A stretch of 64,000 bases of DNA from an uncultured Flavobacteriales bacterium (GTDB lineage: Bacteria; Bacteroidota; Bacteroidia; Flavobacteriales_F; PHOS-HE28): contig CALMPI010000035.1 in NCBI GenBank assembly GCA_937872175.1, forward strand, positions 1 through 64,000, written 5' to 3'. The notes beneath the pieces are model-generated. The model was not told the origin of the DNA, did not search any database, and was given only the letters and a program-made list of their open reading frames with translations. The translations under genes were made by a program, and so were the position numbers. Positions 57,904 to 64,000 of the stretch are shown here, one piece after another; position 1 is the stretch's first letter, and every line of letters starts with the position of its first letter.

Positions 57904-59094
57904 TCAAGGGATCACGGACCAGGTGAGCAGGCATGGTTCCCGATCGGTCCCCAACGTGCCCGCTGAAACGAGCGTGGTCCTGGCGGGGCCGATCTCACCG
58001 TCCAGGAGGTGATCGCCAAAGAGCGACCCATCGGTGCGTACGCACAAGGACCCGACGATCGCCCGACCGTGGACCAGGCCTCGGATGTCGGCGGCCCCTT
58101 GGGCGAACAACTCACCGTCAAGGACGGCACCCCTTTCCAGGACGACGAGTGGCTCCGACTTTCCGCGGATGGACCCGTCCAGCGCCAGCACAGTGCCCTG
58201 GACCTGCGCCCCTGAGGCGATGACGATGGGGGCGACCCGCGCATCCTGAGGCCCACGGACCGTGCATAAGGCCGATGGGAATTCGAGCACGGCCGCGCTG
58301 TCCACCCGGATGCCCCGATCGGCGAAGCACTGTACGCTGCCGCGAACGCCGCCCAGAAGTCGGATGAACGGCGCTCTGATGATGGCGTTCCGCAGGGCAC
58401 AGGCCGGCCCGATGACCAGGGTATCCCGGGACATGATGACCACCTGCTGAGCGAGGCCGGGGTCGTTGAGATGACCAGCAGCGGTCGTGTGACCCGCAGA
58501 GGCGTGGTCGAGTTCGTCCATCACATGGCGTACACGCCGATGCACATCGGCGTTGATGACGGTGATCTGATGCTCGGAGGAACTGTGTACGACCGCATCG
58601 ATGAGCCGATGGCCCGTGAGCGGCTTCCCGGCGATGTGCCCTCGACGTACCTCGGCCCTGGGCACGAACGCACGGCCATGGACGCGGGCATCGCCGCACA
58701 TGTGCAGGAGGCCCGCCCGACGATCGATGTGGAGCGTCGCCATGGTGTCCAAGTACCTCCCTCGAAGACCTGTGGCCTTCACGGTCCGGTCCGCGTGCGT
58801 CGCGGTGGCGCTCACCGCCTCGAACAGCCCCCACGGCTCGACCTGGACCTCCACCGTCCGTTGCCCCGACCGGAACGGGTCGAGCCTGCCGCTCCACGCG
58901 GGCGCTGCAGCGGTCAATGGCGGTGCGGTATGCAAGGCGGCAAGTGCGAGGTCCCGAGCATGCTCCATGGCAAGGACACGGGACACGCGCAGGTTCTGGT
59001 GATGGTCGAGCAGGACGATGGAACTGGATACGGACCCGATCAAGACAGCGACCGTGACCGCGTAGAACATCGCCGAGGCCCTCACCCGCTTCAT
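57904..59094 (-). CDS. GspK/PilX-like protein with a repetitive beta-helix-like C-terminal domain
   Basis: A 396-aa protein. The N-terminal helix (about residues 9-30, FYAVTVAVLIGSVSSSIVLL) lacks Glu at +5, as in GspK. Residues about 215-370 have regular short hydrophobic/polar periodicity with repeated V-x-G-x-V/I and D-G-x-I/L turns (VQGTVLALDGSIRGKSEP, AVLDGELFAQGAADIRGLVH), like a polymer-forming/bactofilin-type beta-helix. Classical GspK is smaller and lacks this. It may cap the pseudopilus or add a repetitive tip domain. Confidence 0.75.
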   Translation of the reverse strand: MKRVRASAMFYAVTVAVLIGSVSSSIVLLDHHQNLRVSRVLAMEHARDLALAALHTAPPLTAAAPAWSGRLDPFRSGQRTVEVQVEPWGLFEAVSATATHADRTVKATGLRGRYLDTMATLHIDRRAGLLHMCGDARVHGRAFVPRAEVRRGHIAGKPLTGHRLIDAVVHSSSEHQITVINADVHRRVRHVMDELDHASAGHTTAAGHLNDPGLAQQVVIMSRDTLVIGPACALRNAIIRAPFIRLLGGVRGSVQCFADRGIRVDSAAVLEFPSALCTVRGPQDARVAPIVIASGAQVQGTVLALDGSIRGKSEPLVVLERGAVLDGELFAQGAADIRGLVHGRAIVGSLCVRTDGSLFGDHLLDGEIGPARTTLVSAGTLGTDREPCLLTWSVIP

Positions 59095-59705
59095 GGATCG
59101 GAAGGTTTCCGATCCCGCGATCCCCGCTTCTTCGCTGGTGTGGCCTTTTCCGGTGTCTTGCCATGTACCGCGGCCCTTGGGGTCCGGGCACTATCGGCTT
59201 CCTGCCTGCGGAAGGGCCAGTACCATTTCACGTTCTGTTCCTTGCCCGATGGAACCGCGTCATGAGGCTTGATGTGGCGGTCGAAGCGCTGAGGACGTGA
59301 ATGGGCGTTCACCGGGAACACCGTGTCCCGGCACACCCCGTGCCGCCAGTGCATGGCAAGGACGAGGTTACCCTGCTCATCCCAGGACCGCCATTCGCCA
59401 TGCCTTAACCCGTGGAAATGATCGCCCAGTTCGCGCAACCGGCCATCGGCGTCGAACGCGCGATAGGGACCGTGGAGCAGGTCGCCCGCAGCACCGCCCT
59501 GTGTGGCGTGGATCCGATGACCGGAAACCCAGTAGTAGACCTTGTCGGTCGCGCGAACCGAACGCGGGCCCGGTTCCTCCGTGGAGAACTCCACGTAACC
59601 ATCGGGTGTGCCTATCCGGCGTGCATCACTCGAAAAAGGCCGAGATCCGGTGCAAGCACCAAGTACCAGGAACCCGAGCAGGCCAGTGGCGATAACGGAC
59701 CTCAC
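59091..59705 (-). CDS. MORN-like lipoprotein at the start of the minus-strand T2SS-like operon
   Basis: A 204-aa lipoprotein (signal VLGAC). The centre has MORN-like repeat motifs (GPYRAFDADGRLRELGDHFH, GEWRSWDEQGNLVLAMHW), and the C-terminus is a basic tail (KKRGSRDRKP). The start is GTG at 59705, which overlaps nothing and follows a TACCTTG box by 5 nt. It overlaps the GspK-like gene by ATGA. Its role in the secretion system is unknown. Confidence 0.78.
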   Translation of the reverse strand: MRSVIATGLLGFLVLGACTGSRPFSSDARRIGTPDGYVEFSTEEPGPRSVRATDKVYYWVSGHRIHATQGGAAGDLLHGPYRAFDADGRLRELGDHFHGLRHGEWRSWDEQGNLVLAMHWRHGVCRDTVFPVNAHSRPQRFDRHIKPHDAVPSGKEQNVKWYWPFRRQEADSARTPRAAVHGKTPEKATPAKKRGSRDRKPSDP

Positions 59706-59710
59706 CCCGG

Positions 59711-59717
59711 CAAGGTA
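59711..59717 (-). promoter_or_regulatory. -7 element of the minus-strand T2SS-like operon
   Basis: TACCTTG on the minus strand ends 5 nt before the GTG at 59705, the same heptamer as at 8064 and 11033. Confidence 0.35.
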
Positions 59718-59740
59718 CTACATATTCATTAAGCACCGCC

Positions 59741-59780
59741 CACCACCGGCGAGGTCCTGCGCGTGATGGTGCTGCGCTAG
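59741..59780 (+). repeat. 40-bp repeat, copy 2 (orphan T9SS tail end)
   Basis: It reads TTGEVLRVMVLR and a stop on the plus strand, identical in protein to the end of the CotH gene at 15260, with one base difference. No reading frame leads into it, so it is a remnant of a gene that carried this T9SS tail or a recombination trace. Confidence 0.75.
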
Positions 59781-60349
59781 GACAGTTCCTTCAGCGTGTT
59801 CCGGATCTGCAGAAAGTGCCGGTCCTGGTGCGCGATGGGGAAGCGGAAGGCGTCGCCGGCCTTGAAGCGCAGGATGGGACCCAGGGTGCTGGTGATGCGT
59901 TCGCCATCGATCCCGCGGGTGCGGGCGCGTTCGAGCAACCCGTGCAGGCCATGGAGCATGGCGGTACAACGATCGATCGCCGCCAGGCCTTGGGTGTGGG
60001 CCGTGCGCGGCTCGAAGGCGAAGAGGGTGCGCATGCGCCAGCCGATGCGGCCGTCGGCGCCGGGCTGCATGGCCTGCGTGGCGAGCTGTCCCCAGCGGCC
60101 GGGCGTGAAGGTGGGTGCGAAGCGCAGGCCGTTGCGGGCGTTGGCGTAGCAGGCATCGAGCCGGCGGTGGTAGACCCCGCTGCTGAGGTTGATGTGCTCC
60201 ACCACCTCCAGCACGCTCCACCGCTTGGGGGCCGGGCGGCGGGTGAGCGTGGTCAGCGGCAGGGTGCGCAGGGACTCGAGCTGGGCGCGCTGATCGCGCA
60301 GCCGTTCCTGCAGGTGGTCGATGAGGGCGAGGGTGTTCAGGGCGTCCAT
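59777..60349 (-). CDS. DinB family protein
   Basis: A 190-aa four-helix DinB/YfiT-type protein, a family of metal-binding, often thiol-transferase-like enzymes. It has the metal-binding His pattern: WSVLEVVEHINLSSGVYHRR in the middle and the C-terminal FPIAHQDRHFLQIRNTL. A start further upstream (60400) adds basic residues and is less likely. A GAGCTTTG box lies 6 nt upstream of the ATG. Confidence 0.85.
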   Translation of the reverse strand: MDALNTLALIDHLQERLRDQRAQLESLRTLPLTTLTRRPAPKRWSVLEVVEHINLSSGVYHRRLDACYANARNGLRFAPTFTPGRWGQLATQAMQPGADGRIGWRMRTLFAFEPRTAHTQGLAAIDRCTAMLHGLHGLLERARTRGIDGERITSTLGPILRFKAGDAFRFPIAHQDRHFLQIRNTLKELS

Positions 60350-60355
60350 CGGGGG

Positions 60356-60363
60356 CAAAGCTC
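60356..60363 (-). promoter_or_regulatory. -7-like element of the DinB gene
   Basis: GAGCTTTG (last five bases CTTTG as in the consensus) ends 6 nt before the ATG at 60349. Confidence 0.3.
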
Positions 60364-60417
60364 CAGCGCGGTCGCAGGCCGGCCGCTTGACGTGGATCAA
60401 GAACGCGAAGTAGCTAC

Positions 60418-60431
60418 AATGTAATTACATT
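60418..60431 (+). promoter_or_regulatory. Palindromic operator at the mazEF promoter
   Basis: AATGTAATTACATT is a perfect 14-bp palindrome overlapping the -7 element TACATTTG (60426-60433), 5 bp before the antitoxin ATG. It is a natural binding site for the AbrB-fold antitoxin or its toxin complex to autoregulate the operon. Confidence 0.55.
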
Positions 60432-60433
60432 TG
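60426..60433 (+). promoter_or_regulatory. -7 promoter element of mazEF
   Basis: TACATTTG is a perfect TAnnTTTG, identical to the rRNA promoter's -7, and ends only 3 nt before the ATG, implying a leaderless mRNA. Confidence 0.5.
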
Positions 60434-60436
60434 GGC

Positions 60437-60673
60437 ATGCGGATCGACATCATCGCCATCGGGAACTCGAAGGGCATCCGGTTGAGCAAAGCCTTGCTGC
60501 AGCGCTACGAGCTGACCGACGAGGTGGAGTTGGTCCTGAACGAGGACCACATCGTGTTGAAGCCGACGAAAGGTCCACGGCATGGCTGGGATCGGGCGTT
60601 CAAGCGGATGGCGGAACGCGGTGATGATGCGCCGTTGCTGCCGGATGTGTTCGCCGATGAGGACATCGCATGA
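60437..60673 (+). CDS. mazE: MazE-like antitoxin (AbrB fold)
   Basis: A 78-aa protein. The N-terminal ~45 residues have the swapped-hairpin AbrB signature (IIAIGNSKGIRLSKALLQRY, with the conserved G-N-S-x-x-I/L-R-I/L), which binds DNA as a dimer. The acidic C-terminal tail would wrap the toxin. It overlaps the toxin gene (ATGA at 60670). Confidence 0.88.
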   Translation: MRIDIIAIGNSKGIRLSKALLQRYELTDEVELVLNEDHIVLKPTKGPRHGWDRAFKRMAERGDDAPLLPDVFADEDIA

Positions 60674-60996
60674 AGGTCCCTGAACCGTATGCGATCGTGC
60701 TGGTGAACCTGGAGCCCACGATCGGCAGCGAGATCCGCAAGACCCGGCCTTGCGTGGTGGTATCACCGCGGGAGATGAACGAGCACCTGCGTACCGTGGT
60801 GGTGGTGCCGGTGACCAGTGCGGGCAAGGGCTATCCCACACGCGTGCCGATCGCACATCCGAAAGTGACGGGATCCATGGCGATCGATCAGATCCGAACG
60901 ATCGACACCCGGCGGATCATCCGCGTGCTCGGCAAGCTCGCACCACGGGAGATCACCCGGTGCAAAGCCGTGCTGCGGGAGGCGTTCGTTGACTGA
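60670..60996 (+). CDS. mazF: MazF/PemK-family endoribonuclease toxin
   Basis: A 108-aa SH3-like RNase. The family pattern is clear: YAIVLVNLEPTIGSEIRKTR, then RPCVVVSPREMN, VVVVPVTS, SMAIDQIRTID and LGKLAPREI. Length matches the family. With the upstream antitoxin it forms a complete type II toxin-antitoxin operon in which the toxin cleaves mRNA when the antitoxin is degraded. Confidence 0.92.
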   Translation: MKVPEPYAIVLVNLEPTIGSEIRKTRPCVVVSPREMNEHLRTVVVVPVTSAGKGYPTRVPIAHPKVTGSMAIDQIRTIDTRRIIRVLGKLAPREITRCKAVLREAFVD

Positions 60997-61000
60997 ACCC

Positions 61001-61567
61001 TCACCGCACCCGGGCCCTCAATCGGCTGAAGGTCTCGGGGGTCATGCGCAGGTAGCTGGCGATGTCCTTCTGGGCCACCAACTGCAACAGGTGCGGGCTG
61101 CGGGCGATCAGCTTGCGGTAGCGCGCCTCGGCATCGAGGGTGAGCTGTTCGATCTCGCGCGTGGCGCGCCCGATGAGCAGTTCCTCGAGGATGAGCCGTC
61201 CCCAGCGGTCCATGGCGGGCACGGTGTCGTACAGGGCGTAGAGGGCCTCGCGCCGGATGGACCACAGGCGGCTGTCGGTGACGGCCTGCACCGCGAACCG
61301 GCTCGGTGTGCGGGTGACGAAGGAGTCGTACACGCCGCTCCAACTGCCATCGTAGGCGAAGCCCACGCACACCTCCGCGCCGTCATGTTCCATGAACAAG
61401 CGCTGGACACCCTGCTCCACGATGCTGAACCAGGGCTCCACGTCGCCGGTGCGGGTGATGAAGGCGCCCTTGAGGAAGTCGCGCGGCCGCCAATGCGGCT
61501 CAACCAGCGCCCATTCGGCGTCAGTGAGCTTGACATACCGATCGATGGTGCGGCGCACAAGGGACAT
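61001..61567 (-). CDS. Crp/Fnr family transcriptional regulator (cAMP-binding-like)
   Basis: A 188-aa protein with an N-terminal cyclic-nucleotide-binding-like jelly roll (KGAFITRTGDVEPWFSIVEQ, VCVGFAYDGSWSGVYDSFVT) and a C-terminal winged helix (AQKDIASYLRMTPETFSRLR). Ligand-contact residues of true cAMP binders are not evident. The ATG at 61567 gives the normal length. It sits in a convergent position with mazF, ending 4 bp after it. A CATCTTTG box lies 5 nt upstream of the start. Confidence 0.88.
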   Translation of the reverse strand: MSLVRRTIDRYVKLTDAEWALVEPHWRPRDFLKGAFITRTGDVEPWFSIVEQGVQRLFMEHDGAEVCVGFAYDGSWSGVYDSFVTRTPSRFAVQAVTDSRLWSIRREALYALYDTVPAMDRWGRLILEELLIGRATREIEQLTLDAEARYRKLIARSPHLLQLVAQKDIASYLRMTPETFSRLRARVR

Positions 61568-61572
61568 GGGGG

Positions 61573-61580
61573 CAAAGATG
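61573..61580 (-). promoter_or_regulatory. -7-like element of the Crp/Fnr gene
   Basis: CATCTTTG, one mismatch from TAnnTTTG, ends 5 nt before the ATG at 61567. Confidence 0.4.
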
Positions 61581-61653
61581 CGGGTGTGAGGACGTAGGCC
61601 ACCGGCCGCAAGCCACAAGCCGCTCACTTGGAGCCACAGCCCGTGAGCTGGGA

Positions 61654-61700
61654 GCTGGTGGCCGGTGGCTGGTGGCTGGTGGCCGGTGGCTGGTGGCTGG
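61654..61700 (+). repeat. Heptanucleotide tandem repeat (GCYGGTG), 6.7 units
   Basis: Seven-base units alternating between GCTGGTG and GCCGGTG run without gaps between the divergent Crp/Fnr and deacylase genes. Confidence 0.85.
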
Positions 61701-61748
61701 AAGCTGGGGGCCGTTGGTGCAACGTTGAACGAATGGTGCCTGTCACGA

Positions 61749-61756
61749 TAAACTTG
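61749..61756 (+). promoter_or_regulatory. -7-like element of the deacylase gene
   Basis: TAAACTTG, one mismatch from TAnnTTTG, ends 4 nt before the ATG at 61761. Confidence 0.4.
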
Positions 61757-61760
61757 TGCG

Positions 61761-62744
61761 ATGGGACAACGGGGCAAGGCGACGCCGGAGACCTGCACGC
61801 TGGTGCGGATCCTGGGCGAATCGGTGCGGCCGGGAGAGCGGCGCACGCTCGACCTGCAGGTGGCGCGCCTGGTGACGCGCACGCCGGTGGAGATCCCCGT
61901 GGTGGTGCAGCGCGGTCCGCAGGAGGGCCCGGTGCTGCTGCTGCTGGCGGGTGTGCACGGCGACGAGATCAACGGCATCGAGACGGTGCGGCTGGTGATG
62001 GACGAGCTGAAGGTGCGTCCGCTGGAGCGCGGCACCTTGATCGCGATCCCCATCCTGAACGTGTTCGGCTTCCTGGCGATGAAGCGGGAGCTGCCGGACG
62101 GGCGCGACCTGAACCGCTTCTTCCCCGGCTCGGCGAACGGGTCGCTGGCCAGCCGTCTGGCGCATGCGTTGGTCACCGAGGTGCTGCCGGCGGTGGACGT
62201 CACCATCGACCTGCACAGCGGGGCGGACCAGCGCCACAACCATCCGCACCTGCGCTACACCGAGGGTGACGAGCGGTCGCTGGCGCTGGCACATGCGTTC
62301 GATCCGCCGCTGCTGCTGAAGGCGGCCATCCGCCCGAAGAGCATCCGCGAGCACCTGTTGAAGCAACGCAAGGCCTACGTGCTCTTCGAGGGCGGCAAGG
62401 CGCGCAGCCTGGACGAGGACGCCGTGCGCGTGGCGCTGCGCGGCATCACGCGGGTGATGGAGCACCTCGGCCTGTGGTCAGGTCCCAGCGATCGGGCGCG
62501 CGGTCCGGTGCATCTGTCGCAGAGCCGGTGGGTGCGTGCCCCCATGGCCGGGATCTTTCATGCCACGGCGGAGAACGGTTCGCACGTGGCGCGGGGCATG
62601 GTGCTGGGCTTCATCACCGACCCCTACGGCGAGCAGGTGCGGCATGTGAAGAGCCCGATCGAGGGCTACATCCTGTGCGTGAACACGAGCCCCGTGGTGA
62701 ACCAGGGGGATGCGCTGATGCACATCGCCTACGACGCGCCCTGA
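61761..62744 (+). CDS. Succinylglutamate desuccinylase/aspartoacylase family protein (M14-like)
   Basis: A 327-aa zinc hydrolase that would remove an acyl group from an N-acyl amino acid or similar compound. Zinc ligands lie in LAGVHGDEINGIE (HxxE) and TIDLHSGADQR (His), and the conserved NVFGF and DGRDLNRFFPG follow the family. The C-terminal ~70 residues form a lipoyl/biotinyl-like barrel (VRAPMAGIFHATAENGSHVA, MVLGFITDP) common in these proteins. Substrate unknown. Confidence 0.9.
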   Translation: MGQRGKATPETCTLVRILGESVRPGERRTLDLQVARLVTRTPVEIPVVVQRGPQEGPVLLLLAGVHGDEINGIETVRLVMDELKVRPLERGTLIAIPILNVFGFLAMKRELPDGRDLNRFFPGSANGSLASRLAHALVTEVLPAVDVTIDLHSGADQRHNHPHLRYTEGDERSLALAHAFDPPLLLKAAIRPKSIREHLLKQRKAYVLFEGGKARSLDEDAVRVALRGITRVMEHLGLWSGPSDRARGPVHLSQSRWVRAPMAGIFHATAENGSHVARGMVLGFITDPYGEQVRHVKSPIEGYILCVNTSPVVNQGDALMHIAYDAP

Positions 62745-62750
62745 CGGCGC

Positions 62751-64000
62751 CTAGCGCACGCTGAAGCGCAACACCTGGGTGCTGTCACCGGATCCGATCC
62801 GCACGGCGTAGAGGCCGGCGGACCAGCCCCGGACCTCGAAGCGGACCGCTTGGTCCATGGTGCGCACGCCAGTGATGTGTCGGCCCGAAGCGTCGATCAC
62901 CTCCACGTCCAGCGGAACGGTCGAGAACGGCAGCGTCACCCACAGCTCATCGCTGGCCGGCACCGGGCGCAGGCTGGCGGTGGCGGGCGCATCCGTGGAG
63001 CCGATGGCCGTCCAGAGGACGAAGAGGGGGGCGCTCGTGGCCGTGCAGCCTTCGGCGTCCGTGATGCTCACGGCGTAGTTGCCAGTGACGGTGACATCGT
63101 AGGTCTGTTGGTCGGCACCCGGGATCGGCTGACCGTCGAGCCACCACTGGTAGGCGTCCGCCGGGGAGCTCTCCAGCGTATTGCCCAGCTGGGAGATGGT
63201 GGGCGTGGCCACCGGGGGCAGCACCGAGAACACGAGCGGAGCGGAGGCACCGAAGCATCCGGCGCTGTTGACGCCCTCCACGGTGTAGCTGCCGGCGGTG
63301 CTCTGGAAGAAGGGGGCGTTCTGCAGGCCGCTGCTCCAGGTGTAGTCCACCAGGTCGGCCGGAGCGTTCACCAGCACGCTGTCGCCGGCGCAGATGGTGG
63401 TGTCCACCGCGAAGGTCATGTCCGGGCCGGCGGCGAGCAGGGCCGCGAAGGCGTCGAGCTTGCCGTGGCCGAAAAGCGTGTTGGGCGTGGTGCCGGTGAA
63501 GCCGTCCGCACGTGCGGACGTGATGAGCGCCTCCTTCACCTCGCTCCACGTGGCGGTGGGGCAGCGCTCGAAGAGCAGGGCCACCGTGCCGGTCACCACC
63601 GGCGAGGCGATCGACGTGCCGCCCCCGCGGATGTGGTAGCCGCCCACGTCGACCTTGAAGGGTTCGTTGGCGATGAGGAACTGCAGCCAGGCCAGCGGGG
63701 CGGCGCTGAGCGTGATGTCGCCCGTGGAGGCCAGGTCGGGCTTGATCCGCCCGTCGCGCGTGGGGCCGTTGCTGCTGCTGGGGCTGATCTCGCCCTCGGT
63801 GCCCGGGAAGGTCTGGAAGGTGTTCGTGTAGTCCGTGTAGGCCAGCTCGTTCTGGTAGTTGGCCACGGTGATCACCTTGTCGCTGCAGGCCCAGGCATCC
63901 ACCGTGCGCTTCTCCGTGTCGGGGTAGCGGTAGGTGGGGTCGTTCTGCCCGTTGATGGGCGTGAGGTCGAAGATGATCCGCGAGGTGCCCAGCTCGTTGG
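62751..64000 (-). CDS. Secreted subtilisin-like serine protease with T9SS tail (partial, 5' end outside)
   Basis: Only the C-terminal ~416 residues are in the window. The catalytic Ser motif GGGTSIASPVVTGT lies about 285 residues from the end, and an Asn/oxyanion region precedes it (SSSNGPTRDGRIKPDLAS). Two Ig/PKD-like repeats follow (TICAGDSVLVNAPADLVDY and ATPTISQLGNTLESS), then a T9SS type A tail (LRPVPASDELWVTLPFST, ending DSTQVLRFSVR). The Asp and His of the triad would be upstream, off the window. It is predicted to be exported to the cell surface. Confidence 0.92.
   Translation of the reverse strand, partial: NELGTSRIIFDLTPINGQNDPTYRYPDTEKRTVDAWACSDKVITVANYQNELAYTDYTNTFQTFPGTEGEISPSSSNGPTRDGRIKPDLASTGDITLSAAPLAWLQFLIANEPFKVDVGGYHIRGGGTSIASPVVTGTVALLFERCPTATWSEVKEALITSARADGFTGTTPNTLFGHGKLDAFAALLAAGPDMTFAVDTTICAGDSVLVNAPADLVDYTWSSGLQNAPFFQSTAGSYTVEGVNSAGCFGASAPLVFSVLPPVATPTISQLGNTLESSPADAYQWWLDGQPIPGADQQTYDVTVTGNYAVSITDAEGCTATSAPLFVLWTAIGSTDAPATASLRPVPASDELWVTLPFSTVPLDVEVIDASGRHITGVRTMDQAVRFEVRGWSAGLYAVRIGSGDSTQVLRFSVR

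Overview
The window comes from a high-GC member of the Bacteroidota, most likely a Flavobacteriales relative. The evidence is the 16S sequence with its Bacteroidota-type tail, TAnnTTTG-type promoter elements directly in front of many genes, several secreted proteins with type IX secretion (T9SS) C-terminal tails, and very large secreted YD/RHS-repeat proteins.

Layout. 1-2.15 kb: end of an rRNA operon on the minus strand (16S, tRNA-Ile, partial tRNA-Ala) with its promoter. 2.15-15.3 kb: ordinary chromosomal genes (SDR oxidoreductase, mtgA, an ECF sigma factor with a probable anti-sigma factor, tpx, purL, a membrane protein, a YtcJ-type amidohydrolase, a polysaccharide deacetylase with a formyltransferase, and a T9SS-exported CotH protein). 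15.4-16.3 kb: a small unknown protein convergent with an XRE regulator. 16.3-36.7 kb: a tightly packed seven-gene run encoding an FG-GAP T9SS protein, an OmpH/Skp-like protein, a lipoprotein, a 2040-aa SpvB-like/YD protein, a 252-aa secreted protein, a 2880-aa RHS protein with an AT-richer C-terminal tip, and a 62-aa two-helix membrane protein that is its likely immunity protein. 36.7-39.5 kb: an IS transposase gene broken by a 189-bp MITE-like element, then a truncated duplicate of a downstream gene. 39.5-46.2 kb: an accessory block bounded by a 410-bp direct repeat. It holds two short secreted proteins that keep only part of the RHS core and end in different candidate toxin domains, each followed by a small candidate immunity gene. 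The second sits in a four-gene overlapping operon behind two transglutaminase-like proteins. 46.2-48.4 kb: a fibronectin-like protein and a protein with exact 42-bp tandem repeats. 48.4-59.7 kb: a complete-looking type II secretion/type IV pilus-like locus in two convergent operons (pilin, small prepilin peptidase, ATPase, secretin, GspL/M/C-like proteins, a lipoprotein; and GspF, two pseudopilins, a GspK-like protein with a repetitive C-terminal domain, a lipoprotein). 59.7-64 kb: DinB protein, MazEF toxin-antitoxin, Crp/Fnr-like regulator, M14-like deacylase and the C-terminal part of a T9SS subtilase.

The biology most worth attention is the polymorphic-toxin region (16-46 kb): one giant RHS operon plus two mini-RHS toxin/immunity cassettes, one linked to two transglutaminase-like proteins. 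The prepilin-type proteins of the 48-59 kb locus lack the usual glycine before the cleavage site. The 16S anti-Shine-Dalgarno core has a base change, and many start codons lie only 3-12 nt after a promoter -7 element, suggesting widespread near-leaderless transcription. All functional statements are from reading the sequence; no database search was run.
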